A stretch of 33,682 nucleotides of DNA from the NCBI GenBank assembly GCA_016215465.1, contig JACRJT010000027.1, positions 1 through 33,682 on the forward strand. Direction: 5' to 3'. The translations under genes were made by a program, and so were the position numbers. Source of the stretch: Nitrososphaerota archaeon. GTDB lineage: Archaea > Thermoproteota > Nitrososphaeria > Nitrososphaerales > Nitrosopumilaceae. Under the pieces are notes generated by a model. The model was not told the origin of the DNA and searched no databases. It saw nothing but the letters and a program-made list of their open reading frames with translations. The stretch's first letter is position 1; every line of letters begins with the position of its first letter. Below are positions 1 through 6,674 of this stretch, piece by piece.

Positions 1-477
1 CAAAACAATCATGTGGTGATATGCAGTGCAGAGTCCGAATTGTTGTTGAGAAAGGCGTCAAAGGCAGGGCTGATAAAATACGTTCCAGGCGACACTGCAT
101 TTGAAATACAAAGCCAGTCACCAAGCCCGCAGCAAAAACAGGCACTAGACCTGGTAAAGGCAGTGCTTGCAAAAACCCACACCACTGGAATCCAAGAGGC
201 AATCAATTATGCCGTATTTGATTTGCTAAAGTTCATCACAGTATATCCAGTAGAAGATGAGGCCAAGCTTTCAAACAAGGATGGAGTGATTCTGCCTGAT
301 GCGCGACTCTTGCTTGCCGGCTCAAGCGCAAAGGACCTGGCTGGAACCATTCATGCCGATCTGGCAAAAGGATTCCTCTTTGCAATAGATGCAAAAACAA
401 AGCTTCGAATCAGCGCAGACCACATACTGCAAGACGGCGATGTGATAAAAATTGTCTCCAGCATGAGCCGTGGGTAA
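1..477 (+). CDS. YchF/OBG-family translation-associated GTPase, C-terminal part (5' end outside window)
   Basis: The reading frame is open from base 1 and runs into a TAA at 475-477, so this is the 3' part of a longer gene. The visible 158 residues hold the end of the GTPase domain and its helical insert (the VICSAESELLLRKA stretch matches the SA-x-x-E region of OBG/YchF G domains). They finish with a TGS domain (about the last 80 residues, ending GDVIKIVS). Members of this family bind ATP or GTP and associate with ribosomes; the archaeal form is about 390-400 residues. The Walker A and DxxG motifs lie outside the window. The next gene (kae1) starts 1 bp after the stop, so the two are probably cotranscribed. 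The family call is confident; the biological role in archaea is poorly known. Confidence 0.85.
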   Translation, partial: QNNHVVICSAESELLLRKASKAGLIKYVPGDTAFEIQSQSPSPQQKQALDLVKAVLAKTHTTGIQEAINYAVFDLLKFITVYPVEDEAKLSNKDGVILPDARLLLAGSSAKDLAGTIHADLAKGFLFAIDAKTKLRISADHILQDGDVIKIVSSMSRG

Positions 478-478
478 A

Positions 479-1459
479 ATGATCTGCCTGGGAATAGAAA
501 GCACCGCACATACGTTTTCCTGCGCCATAGTGCAGAAAAACAAAAAGAGTGGAAAAATTTTATCCGATGTCAGAAAAATATACCGACCTCCGGAGGGTCA
601 GGGAATTCATCCCAGGGAGGCATCACGCCACCACATAGAGAACAGCTCTGACGTTCTTTTGGAATGCCTAAAAAAGGCCAATTTGAAAATAAATGATATT
701 GACATCATATCGTATGCGGCAGGACCGGGACTTGGGCCTTGCCTGCGAGTTGCAGGGGTAATAGCTAGAACCGTATCATCATATTATAAAATTCCAATCT
801 ACCCTGTGAACCATGCAATTGGGCACATTGAGCTTGGGAAATTACTGACTGGCGCAAAAGATCCGCTCGTACTGCTGGTATCTGGTGGCCACACAATGCT
901 TGCAGCACTAAAGCAAAAAAAATGGCGCATATTTGGCGAAACACTTGACACGACACTAGGCCAGCTGCTTGATCAGTTTGGGCGCTCTCTGGGGTTTGCC
1001 TCTCCCTGTGGAAAAAAAATTGAGGAGATTGCACTGGAATCGAAAAACTATCTCCCTCTACCATATGTAGTAAAGGGAAATGACGTGTCATTTTCGGGAC
1101 TGCTTTCTGCTGCAAAAAAAATCTCCTCAAACAAAAAGGATGCATGCTACTCTCTCCAGGAAACGGCATTTGCGATGATTGGCGAGGCAACAGAAAGAGC
1201 ATTATCGTTTACCGAAAAAAAGGAATTACTGATAGTTGGCGGAGTATCTGCAAACAAGAGACTATCAGAAATATTGAAAAAAATCTGCCAGAGGCAAAAA
1301 TGCAAGTTCTTTGTGTCCCCAATAGAATATGCAGGTGACTGCGGCTCGCAAATTGCCTGGACTGGGTTACTGGAAGCTACTGCAAAAAAGGGCGCAAAAC
1401 TTGATGAAACGTTTGTGCGACAGTCCTGGAGACTGGATACTGTAGAAATTGATTACTGA
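479..1459 (+). CDS. kae1: KEOPS subunit Kae1, tRNA N6-threonylcarbamoyladenosine transferase
   Basis: Kae1/TsaD-family catalytic subunit of the KEOPS complex, which transfers threonylcarbamoyl from TC-AMP to A37 of ANN-decoding tRNAs. About 326 residues, normal for archaeal Kae1 without a fused kinase. The start MICLGIESTAHTF is the canonical family N-terminus, so ATG 479 is preferred over an in-frame GTG at 470 that would overlap the upstream gene. Metal ligands are visible as NHAIGH (H112 and H116) and the late AGDCGSQ motif; the nucleotide loop is SGGHT (135-139). Unlike the Kae1-Bud32 fusions of some methanogens, the kinase partner is a separate gene at 2663, on the same strand but behind a 1.2 kb minus-strand block. 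The 3' end overlaps the convergent gene at 1453 by 7 bp. Confidence 0.96.
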   Translation: MICLGIESTAHTFSCAIVQKNKKSGKILSDVRKIYRPPEGQGIHPREASRHHIENSSDVLLECLKKANLKINDIDIISYAAGPGLGPCLRVAGVIARTVSSYYKIPIYPVNHAIGHIELGKLLTGAKDPLVLLVSGGHTMLAALKQKKWRIFGETLDTTLGQLLDQFGRSLGFASPCGKKIEEIALESKNYLPLPYVVKGNDVSFSGLLSAAKKISSNKKDACYSLQETAFAMIGEATERALSFTEKKELLIVGGVSANKRLSEILKKICQRQKCKFFVSPIEYAGDCGSQIAWTGLLEATAKKGAKLDETFVRQSWRLDTVEIDY

Positions 1460-1779
1460 GTTTTGATATTGCCTAGTGCCTTTTGGATGTCCTTTAGCCA
1501 GCCGCCATTGCTAAAGACGCCAAACTTGTAGTCTTTTTCACCTTGTTCGGTTTTTACTCTAATGCAGACTTTTTTCATCAGTAGTCCTTCCTTCCACGCT
1601 TTTACCACGTTCTCAAGTGGTGCATCCAATATAGTTTCGTCAATTCTTTTTGTAAAATCGGCAATTCTTCCTCGGGTCTTGTCAAAGGCGATTCTTTTTG
1701 TCGTAAGTGTGAGTATTCCTGCTCCTAGTGAGTCCTCATTGCAGTCTTCTTGCTTTAGTTTCTTTTCTGATTCGTCCAT
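1453..1779 (-). CDS. Small GRAM/PH-like protein of unknown function
   Basis: 108 residues, no signal peptide or membrane segment. The core (LGAGILTLTTKRIAFDK followed by alternating beta strands and a late amphipathic helix WLKDIQKALGNI) resembles the GRAM/PH-like fold in which a beta hairpin carries the 'G.L.lT..Ri.F' signature. This is a fold impression rather than a firm family call. A TATA-like AAAATTATAACC at about 1806-1817 on this strand lies some 30 bp before ATG 1779, consistent with a nearly leaderless transcript. The C-terminal codons overlap the end of kae1, tail to tail. It may be an accessory insertion between kae1 and bud32 together with the neighbouring toxin-antitoxin pair. 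Function unknown. Confidence 0.7.
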   Translation of the reverse strand: MDESEKKLKQEDCNEDSLGAGILTLTTKRIAFDKTRGRIADFTKRIDETILDAPLENVVKAWKEGLLMKKVCIRVKTEQGEKDYKFGVFSNGGWLKDIQKALGNIKTQ

Positions 1780-1849
1780 GACTAGCTTGATCCTGTATGG
1801 TCAGGTTATAATTTTACCTAGTGAGCATCTAGATCTCATTGAGTAATTC

Positions 1850-2170
1850 TCATAGCTTGTCTGCCTTTTCCCAGCCGCTCTTTGCCTTTGGACTAGCATA
1901 AATCCAGACCAATGATCCATCATCATCAATCAAAATCTTATTCGATCTTTCCAAATATTTCAAAATAACATTAAGAACTGGTGGTCTCATAGCGACATCT
2001 AATTTCTTTGCTAGTTGTACTTTGGAATCAAACTCTTTGTGTTTGGTGAAAAGTTGTTCAACTCTTAGAATGTTCTTCAACGTAGGATTGTACTTTAGTA
2101 TGTTCTGAAATATGTCATCATGAGATCGTAAGTGACTACCTTTTTCTGCAGAAACTGTCTTTGTTTTCAT
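1850..2170 (-). CDS. Winged-helix-like protein, probable antitoxin partner of the RelE-like toxin
   Basis: 106 residues. After a basic N-terminus the sequence has helices and a helix-turn-helix-like segment (FDSKVQLAKKLDVAMRPPVLNVILKYLE), then a short wing (KILIDDDGSLVWIYA). That looks like a small winged-helix DNA-binding protein. It lies 58 bp downstream of the RelE-like gene on the same strand. The gap is rich in palindromes and TATA-like sequence, so this gene may have its own promoter. A toxin-first order with a DNA-binding second gene resembles HigBA-type modules. The antitoxin role is inferred from the neighbour and the size; no named antitoxin family was recognised. Confidence 0.6.
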   Translation of the reverse strand: MKTKTVSAEKGSHLRSHDDIFQNILKYNPTLKNILRVEQLFTKHKEFDSKVQLAKKLDVAMRPPVLNVILKYLERSNKILIDDDGSLVWIYASPKAKSGWEKADKL

Positions 2171-2197
2171 CTTATATTACACATGCCTGTATATCGT

Positions 2198-2211
2198 ATA
2201 TATGCATATAT
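2198..2211. promoter_or_regulatory. 14-bp palindrome in the toxin-antitoxin intergenic gap
   Basis: ATATATGCATATAT is a perfect palindrome in the 58-bp gap between the toxin stop and the antitoxin start. It sits about 28-41 bp upstream of the antitoxin ATG, where a TATA box for a leaderless minus-strand transcript is expected. An adjacent GTAC-rich stretch (2211-2228) adds further short inverted repeats. It could be an internal promoter combined with an operator. AT-rich palindromes also arise by chance. Confidence 0.4.
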
Positions 2212-2228
2212 GTACATACATAAATGTA

Positions 2229-2534
2229 CTAGTAGCAAAACCGCTTATCGTATTTACCATGATCAAACAATTCCATCAAGAGTGCCTTTCTTTCACCATG
2301 AATAACCAATATGCCATAAATTAGACGCCAATATCCCGGCAAATCCACTTTGTAAACTGCGTTGATGTCATGTTTTTTGACATAATATTGCGGAATTTGT
2401 TCTTGCCTCAATCTGAATCCTACAATTCTATCCTTTTTCAAATCATCAATTGTCTCTTTGACTTTTCTATACAAAGCATTATTGAGGTTAGTGTAAGATG
2501 GCATGAAATCACAAGGATCTCCAGATACATCCAT
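2229..2534 (-). CDS. RelE/ParE-like toxin (predicted mRNA interferase or gyrase-type toxin)
   Basis: 101 residues. The C-terminal half has the RelE/ParE beta-sheet pattern: a YKVDL strand, GYWRLIYGI, a variable turn, then LLMELFDHGKYDKRFCY, the typical 'vleifdH..Yd' ending. The N-terminal half is helical (YTNLNNALYRKVKETIDDLK). RelE-fold toxins cleave mRNA at the ribosome and ParE toxins poison gyrase; the sequence alone does not decide between them. A TATA-like TCTTTAATTC lies about 25-30 bp upstream on this strand. The winged-helix gene follows downstream. The pair separates kae1 from bud32, suggesting insertion into an older KEOPS cluster. Confidence 0.7.
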   Translation of the reverse strand: MDVSGDPCDFMPSYTNLNNALYRKVKETIDDLKKDRIVGFRLRQEQIPQYYVKKHDINAVYKVDLPGYWRLIYGILVIHGERKALLMELFDHGKYDKRFCY

Positions 2535-2662
2535 TTTTATCTAATAACAATAACATTTGATGAATTAAAGACTTGGCTATACACGCAGCATGATGCTAAA
2601 CTTAGCTCTCAATCTCCTTTTACTGTGTTAAGCTAATATTTCACGATTAAATCATAATTGCA

Positions 2663-3283
2663 ATGAGATTGCTCAAAAAAGGCGCAGAAGGAGACATCTT
2701 TCTTACTAGACACGAAAATACGTTGGCAATCCTAAAGACAAGGAAAAAAAAGCAATACCGAAATGAAATCCTGGACGACAAGATAAGAAAGAGCAGAACG
2801 ATTAGGGAATCAACCATTCTCTCAGAGGTAAAGGAATTTGGAATCAGGACTCCACTGGTATACCAAGTGAATCACAATGATTGTACCATACTGATGCAGC
2901 ACATCAAGGGAAACGTGGTGCGCGATCTTACTGGGAGTAAGCTTATTTTTGCATGCAAGGAAATTGGAAAAATCACAGGAACACTTCACAAAAACGGAAT
3001 AATGCACGGGGATCTTACAACATCAAATTTCATTTTGAGTAATGGCAAAGTTTACACGATTGATTTTGGGCTATCACAACGAACCACACGAATCGAGGAC
3101 CATGCGGTGGATCTGAGGCTGTTCAAGGAAATGCTAAACAGCGCGCACGTGGATGTGATGAACAGTCTCTGGTCAAGCTTTTTGAAAGGATACAGATCCG
3201 TAGTAGGATGTGAGAGGTATAACCAGATATTGAGTCATGTTTCAGTAATTGAGGGACGTGGAAGATATGCGCAAGTCATTTGA
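2663..3283 (+). CDS. bud32: KEOPS subunit Bud32 (atypical small Ser/Thr kinase/ATPase)
   Basis: 206 residues, the usual size for stand-alone archaeal Bud32 of the RIO/piD261 kinase group. A glycine-poor P-loop KGAEGDIFL (6-14) opens the N-lobe. The catalytic loop HGDLTTSNF (115-123) and metal-binding DFGLS (134-138) are intact. The basic C-terminus (EGRGRYAQVI) matches the tail that stacks against Kae1. Bud32 ATPase activity drives threonylcarbamoyl-tRNA formation within KEOPS. The gene overlaps the start of rdgB by 17 bp, implying translational coupling. Confidence 0.95.
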   Translation: MRLLKKGAEGDIFLTRHENTLAILKTRKKKQYRNEILDDKIRKSRTIRESTILSEVKEFGIRTPLVYQVNHNDCTILMQHIKGNVVRDLTGSKLIFACKEIGKITGTLHKNGIMHGDLTTSNFILSNGKVYTIDFGLSQRTTRIEDHAVDLRLFKEMLNSAHVDVMNSLWSSFLKGYRSVVGCERYNQILSHVSVIEGRGRYAQVI

Positions 3284-3830
3284 TCTGTATTTTGCGTCGT
3301 CTAACAAAAACAAGTATTCTGAGGCAAGGGAAATCCTGTCAAAATTCCAGATTCATCTGGGCTTTTTTGAATTTGCGCCAATTGAGATCCAGTCTAGTTC
3401 AATTTTGGAGATTGCTACACAAAAGTCACTTGACGCATATCTGTCATGCAAAAGGCCAGTCATAGTAGAAGATGATGGATTACTCATACCATCTCTTGGG
3501 GGCTTTCCAGGCCCGTATTCGTCGTATGTTTTCAAAACAATTGGAAATGCAGGCATTTTGAACCTGGTAAAGTCAAAAAGAGCAGCCGAGTTTCATTCTG
3601 TAATAGCATACTGTGATGGAAAAAAGCCAGTCCTATTTCAGGGAATCACACGGGGAGTGATATCAAAAAAGCAAAGGGGGGATGGCTGGGGATACGACCC
3701 TATTTTCATTCCAGGTGGAAAGACGAAAACATACGCAGAACTAGACGACAAAAACACCATATCCCACCGATACAAGGCGCTAGGCAAATTTGCTAGGTGG
3801 TTTGATATGCAGAAATCCAGCGGTCGATAA
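3267..3830 (+). CDS. rdgB: XTP/dITP diphosphatase (RdgB/HAM1 family)
   Basis: House-cleaning nucleotide pyrophosphatase that hydrolyses ITP, dITP and XTP to monophosphates. The family signatures are present: FASSNKNKYSEA at the N-terminus, VEDDGLLIPSLGGFPGPYSS in the middle, GDGWGYDP, and the late TISHRYKAL motif. ATG 3267 gives about 187 residues and the normal N-terminus (MRKSFDLYFASSNKNK). An upstream in-frame TTG at 3249 would extend it without family support. It follows bud32 with a 17-bp overlap, a pairing seen often in archaea, and its 3' end overlaps the convergent taw1 by 38 bp. Confidence 0.93.
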   Translation: MRKSFDLYFASSNKNKYSEAREILSKFQIHLGFFEFAPIEIQSSSILEIATQKSLDAYLSCKRPVIVEDDGLLIPSLGGFPGPYSSYVFKTIGNAGILNLVKSKRAAEFHSVIAYCDGKKPVLFQGITRGVISKKQRGDGWGYDPIFIPGGKTKTYAELDDKNTISHRYKALGKFARWFDMQKSSGR

Positions 3831-4821
3831 ACCTCTGATTGTTCTGTAATACTACAATTCTTGATACTTGACTGTCATCCATTATGGAATAGATTTGGCT
3901 TTTCTTTGCCAGCTCTGATGAAAAATGCATTACCTCTTCATATTCTAGCATGTCTGATCTATCCAGTCGATTAGTTGACCTACCGATGTGCATGTATGAT
4001 TTTATTTCAATGAAATGGGCGTTTGCCCTTTTTACCATTTCGGAAAATGCTGGAATCATTTCATCTGAATTGTTATAGTTTCTAATCAGCGTAACCCTAA
4101 GAACGGTTCTAGTGTCCATCTTTGCTAGCATCTCCAGTGAGCGGTTCCATCGCTCCCAGGAATCCTTGTATCTTGGCTTGTTTATCTCTATAAATGACTT
4201 GTAGTCTGCCGCATTTGTTGACAGGTACAACTGGGTTGGAAGCGCGTCTTCATCTGCTAGTCTTTGCAGCATGTCTGGTTCTTGGCCGTTTGTTACTAGA
4301 AATACTGATTTTGTAGCTTTTAGGCTTTTTAGATATTTTATCATGTCTGGCAGTCTGGGATACATTGTCGGCTCGCCGGATAATGAAATAGCATAATGGC
4401 TTGGGAGCAGCGACTCGTCAAGTTTTTTTGTATCTGACTTTGGGTCCCCGTAATGGCCCATGATCAGCTTTTCTCTTTCCTTCATCAGCTTTGCCAGTAT
4501 TTCCTCTGGCTCTGCAACTTTGGATGAATTCATTTTTAGTGAATCGTAAAACTCCATTGGCCTCCAGCAGTAGACGCACCTGTTTTCACAGTGCATTCCA
4601 GCTGGCGAAAACTCCATGCACTGATGGGTTGAAATTCCGTAGAACTTGTGCTTGTAGCAGCTGCCCTCGTTTTTGAATGACTTTTTTGTCCAGTGACACA
4701 ACTCCACCGTGGAGTGATCAGACACTCCGTACTTTGCCTTTTTTAGCTGCTCTTGGATTGACGATTTTATTTGGATGATGTCATTTTCCGGTTCTACAAT
4801 TTCGCCTGAGCAGCTCATCAA
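3793..4821 (-). CDS. taw1: tRNA 4-demethylwyosine synthase Taw1 (TYW1), radical SAM
   Basis: 342-residue radical-SAM enzyme that condenses N1-methylguanosine-37 of tRNA-Phe with pyruvate to give the tricyclic base of wyosine. The radical-SAM cluster ligands are C78, C82 and C85 (CENRCVYC). Three further cysteines at C42, C55 and C68 have the 13-residue spacing that forms the second iron-sulfur cluster in TYW1. YAISLSGEPTMYP is the conserved GEPT segment. Expected to be cytosolic and oxygen sensitive. The 3' end overlaps rdgB by 38 bp tail to tail, so the two transcripts are convergent. Confidence 0.95.
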   Translation of the reverse strand: MMSCSGEIVEPENDIIQIKSSIQEQLKKAKYGVSDHSTVELCHWTKKSFKNEGSCYKHKFYGISTHQCMEFSPAGMHCENRCVYCWRPMEFYDSLKMNSSKVAEPEEILAKLMKEREKLIMGHYGDPKSDTKKLDESLLPSHYAISLSGEPTMYPRLPDMIKYLKSLKATKSVFLVTNGQEPDMLQRLADEDALPTQLYLSTNAADYKSFIEINKPRYKDSWERWNRSLEMLAKMDTRTVLRVTLIRNYNNSDEMIPAFSEMVKRANAHFIEIKSYMHIGRSTNRLDRSDMLEYEEVMHFSSELAKKSQIYSIMDDSQVSRIVVLQNNQRFIDRWISAYQTT

Positions 4822-4949
4822 TGACTCATAATGACCATGGAATATGAAATGTTTGATGGAATGCGCATGGTGAAAAATTACACATTATTCTGTGTTTATT
4901 CAAAAAATTTGAATTAAATCTTAAATATGATGATTTCCTATACGAAATG

Positions 4950-5095
4950 ATGCGTAAGGATGCAAATCCTAACAAATAAGACGCGCGTGACCCAGTAGAA
5001 CGAATTTGTGACCATGAACGCATTTTTGCGTTATGGACGTGAGAGGGAATCTCTCGAGTTCTGCGTTTGGGGTCACGCCATTTTCAATTTCTTGT
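4950..5095 (+). ncRNA. Candidate structured non-coding RNA upstream of corA
   Basis: This sits in a 339-bp gene-free stretch (4822-5160). Four helices can be drawn. (1) 4957-4961 with 4966-4970, closed by a GCAA (GNRA) tetraloop. (2) A perfect 9-bp closing stem, 4985-4993 with 5070-5078, continued by 4997-5001 with 5058-5062. (3) 5012-5022 with 5027-5036 (10 bp, one bulged G, TTTT loop). (4) 5041-5045 with 5051-5055. A TATA-like TTAAATAT at 4921-4928 would start transcription near 4950, and T-rich sequence follows 5080. The corA promoter lies further downstream, so the fold need not be a corA leader. It does not look like 5S, SRP or RNase P RNA. The plus strand is favoured by the GNRA loop, but a TATA-like stretch near 5100 could drive the minus strand. 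Confidence 0.5.
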
Positions 5096-5125
5096 AAATT
5101 GTATTTTACAGTACCTGATAATCAA

Positions 5126-5140
5126 AAATTTAAATTTATA
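5126..5140 (+). promoter_or_regulatory. TATA box of corA
   Basis: The AT run AAATTTAAATTTATA is centred about 27 bp before the TTG start at 5161. This is the usual archaeal spacing for a leaderless transcript. It supports TTG 5161 as the corA start and makes the folded region upstream a separate unit. Confidence 0.6.
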
Positions 5141-5160
5141 GCAAAAGGCTAGTAGCTGAT

Positions 5161-6183
5161 TTGAAAAAGGACATATTCACAAGCAAGTTGCCGCATCTCC
5201 GAAAGCAGCCGCAACCTGATGCAGTAGTTCAGAGTCATGTTGAGACCGTTCAAGGAAATGGATTTTCTTGGATTGACATTCAAAATCCAGACAGAACAGA
5301 AATTGAGAAACTGGGACAAACCTACAACTTTAATGAACTAAACTTGGATGATTCCATTTCAAAGATTCAGCTTCCAAAAATAGACAACTATGACGATCAC
5401 TCGTTTATCATTTTGCATTTTCCTCCAATGGTTCTAAAAAGGGGACTGCCGCGATTCAACCAACTGGCAATATTCATCGGAAAAGATTTTCTAGTTACCA
5501 TCCATTATGGCGAGCTAAAGCCTCTAGTTGAAATGTTTACCATGTGCAAGGAAAACGTACAGCACAGAAACGAACTACTTGGAAAATCCCCTGGATTTCT
5601 CTTGTACAAAATTGTAGATGTTCTAGTAGATGATCTATTGCACACACTGCGAAGAATTGTGGCAAACTTGGACGAAATAGAAGATGACGTATTTGACGAA
5701 AACAAATCAACTCCTAAAAAAATATCGATGTTGAGACGAGAAATTACCATTCTGAGGCGAGTGGTTCATCCGTTGAGAAAAATCGTACTGGAGACATCAA
5801 AGAACACGCAGCAATTCTCAAATCCGGAAGACGACTTGATCATTCATTTTGATGATGTAATTGACCATATTGACAAAGTTGCTGAAACTCTAGATGAGGC
5901 AAAAGAAACAATGGAAATCTACAAGGACACTGACTTTATGCTCAGTACCGAAAAGGCAAACAAAATCCTTGGCGTGCTGACTATCATATTTACGCTGACC
6001 ATTCCACCCTCTGTGATTGCCGCCATATACGGAATGAACGTAAACCTTCCAGGCGGAATACAGACCGGCTCATGGACGTTTTTGGGCCCATACACTACGC
6101 TCATTTTCGTCTTGATAATATCAGGCATCCCTGCGCTTTTCATGCTATTCCACTTTTACAAGCGTGGATGGCTAATCGACTAG
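5161..6183 (+). CDS. corA: CorA-type magnesium/cobalt channel
   Basis: 340-residue CorA/MIT-superfamily channel. A long soluble N-terminal domain (about 1-270), mostly acidic helices in its second half (LDEIEDDVFDENK and EVAETLDEAKETM-like stretches), forms the funnel. Two C-terminal membrane helices follow (about 270-290 and 308-332). The selectivity motif YGMN lies at 290-293, between them, and is followed by the acidic/polar loop. The basic C-terminus YKRGWLID is typical. The start is TTG, chosen because of the TATA spacing and because no other start precedes the conserved region. It normally works as a homopentamer importing Mg2+ and sometimes Co2+ or Ni2+. The 3' end overlaps the stop of a small convergent gene. 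Confidence 0.93.
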   Translation: MKKDIFTSKLPHLRKQPQPDAVVQSHVETVQGNGFSWIDIQNPDRTEIEKLGQTYNFNELNLDDSISKIQLPKIDNYDDHSFIILHFPPMVLKRGLPRFNQLAIFIGKDFLVTIHYGELKPLVEMFTMCKENVQHRNELLGKSPGFLLYKIVDVLVDDLLHTLRRIVANLDEIEDDVFDENKSTPKKISMLRREITILRRVVHPLRKIVLETSKNTQQFSNPEDDLIIHFDDVIDHIDKVAETLDEAKETMEIYKDTDFMLSTEKANKILGVLTIIFTLTIPPSVIAAIYGMNVNLPGGIQTGSWTFLGPYTTLIFVLIISGIPALFMLFHFYKRGWLID

Positions 6184-6266
6184 AGCCACGGGAATAGATA
6201 GTTTACCCCTGCCCAAACTACCGCTACAGTTATTGCCATTCCAATAAACCAGCCTTTTCCTTGCAT
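6180..6266 (-). CDS. 28-residue single-span membrane peptide
   Basis: The minus strand encodes MQGKGWFIGMAITVAVVWAG followed by VNYLFPWL and TAG: one hydrophobic helix with a basic N-terminus and an aromatic C-terminal cap. A purine-rich GGGAAAATGG precedes the ATG and a TATA-like TTTAATAT lies about 30 bp upstream. The composition and clean topology suggest a real small membrane protein, perhaps a subunit of a larger membrane complex. Nothing identifies the partner. It is convergent with corA and overlaps its stop by 4 bp. Confidence 0.55.
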   Translation of the reverse strand: MQGKGWFIGMAITVAVVWAGVNYLFPWL

Positions 6267-6349
6267 GATTTACCATTTTCCCAGATGATATTAAACTTTC
6301 AAAAATTAGAGTTAGGTTAATACTTGATATGAAATGACCTTTTTTAGGT

Positions 6350-6422
6350 GGCCTTCGTAGTACAGTGGCTAGTATAGGGGACTGTGGATCCCCGGACAGG
6401 GGTTCGATTCCCCTCGAGGGCC
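6350..6422 (+). tRNA. tRNA-His (GTG)
   Basis: Acceptor strand 6351-6357 pairs with 6415-6421 (one G-U). G-1 at 6350 can face the C discriminator at 6422, the hallmark of tRNA-His. The anticodon loop is CTGTGGA, giving anticodon GTG. The T arm is AGGGG-TTCGATT-CCCCT. CCA is not encoded and there is no intron. It marks the left edge of an accessory region, and a 14-nt partial copy of its 3' half lies about 100 bp downstream. Confidence 0.95.
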
Positions 6423-6491
6423 TACATAATTTTCCTGGAAAAATTTCAATAAAATCGTGTCTGAATTTTTGAAAAATTTGAGGTACTCGAA

Positions 6492-6505
6492 CCTCGGACA
6501 GGGGT
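6492..6505 (+). repeat. Partial copy of tRNA-His sequence (13/14 match)
   Basis: CCTCGGACAGGGGT matches tRNA-His bases 6390-6403 (CCCCGGACAGGGGT) with one mismatch, 102 bp away in the same orientation. A further CCCCC and GGCCC follow, as in a decayed T arm and acceptor end. A scar of this kind can be left when an element integrates in a tRNA gene, but it is short and could also be a local duplication. Apart from this and a promoter, 6424-6626 holds no recognisable gene. Confidence 0.45.
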
Positions 6506-6626
6506 CACCCCCGGCCCATTTATGAAAAAATTCCCAAAAAATAACTTCTAGCAACTTGGAAACTAAGCAGATCAATCAATTACACGTGTTAACAGCTTAT
6601 GCGCAATTGAAGCATTGTCTTTAAAA

Positions 6627-6642
6627 TAAGACATATGTCTTA
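6627..6642. promoter_or_regulatory. 16-bp palindromic operator candidate before the MNT/HEPN pair
   Basis: TAAGACATATGTCTTA is a perfect palindrome. The TATA-like TTAAATATA (about 6640-6648) overlaps its right edge and lies some 30 bp before ATG 6675, so a protein bound here would block transcription. The downstream nucleotidyltransferase carries an N-terminal winged helix and is a natural candidate for autoregulation. Confidence 0.5.
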
Positions 6643-6674
6643 AATATAGGACATATATAATATATTTAAGATAA

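Noticed and set aside
2190-2228. AT-rich repeats as a possible CRISPR or replication origin
   Set aside because: Only short palindromes in a 58-bp gap; no regular spacers, no origin boxes.
4826-5023. 65-residue minus-strand frame in the taw1-corA gap
   Set aside because: It is basic, low in pattern and overlaps the strong RNA fold; no promoter or ribosome site supports it.
4985-5079. 5S rRNA, SRP RNA or RNase P RNA at the folded region
   Set aside because: None of the conserved sequence blocks of these RNAs is present and the length does not fit.
6369-6575. 68-residue minus-strand frame across tRNA-His
   Set aside because: The GPRGESNPCPG end is the usual spurious translation of a tRNA antisense strand.
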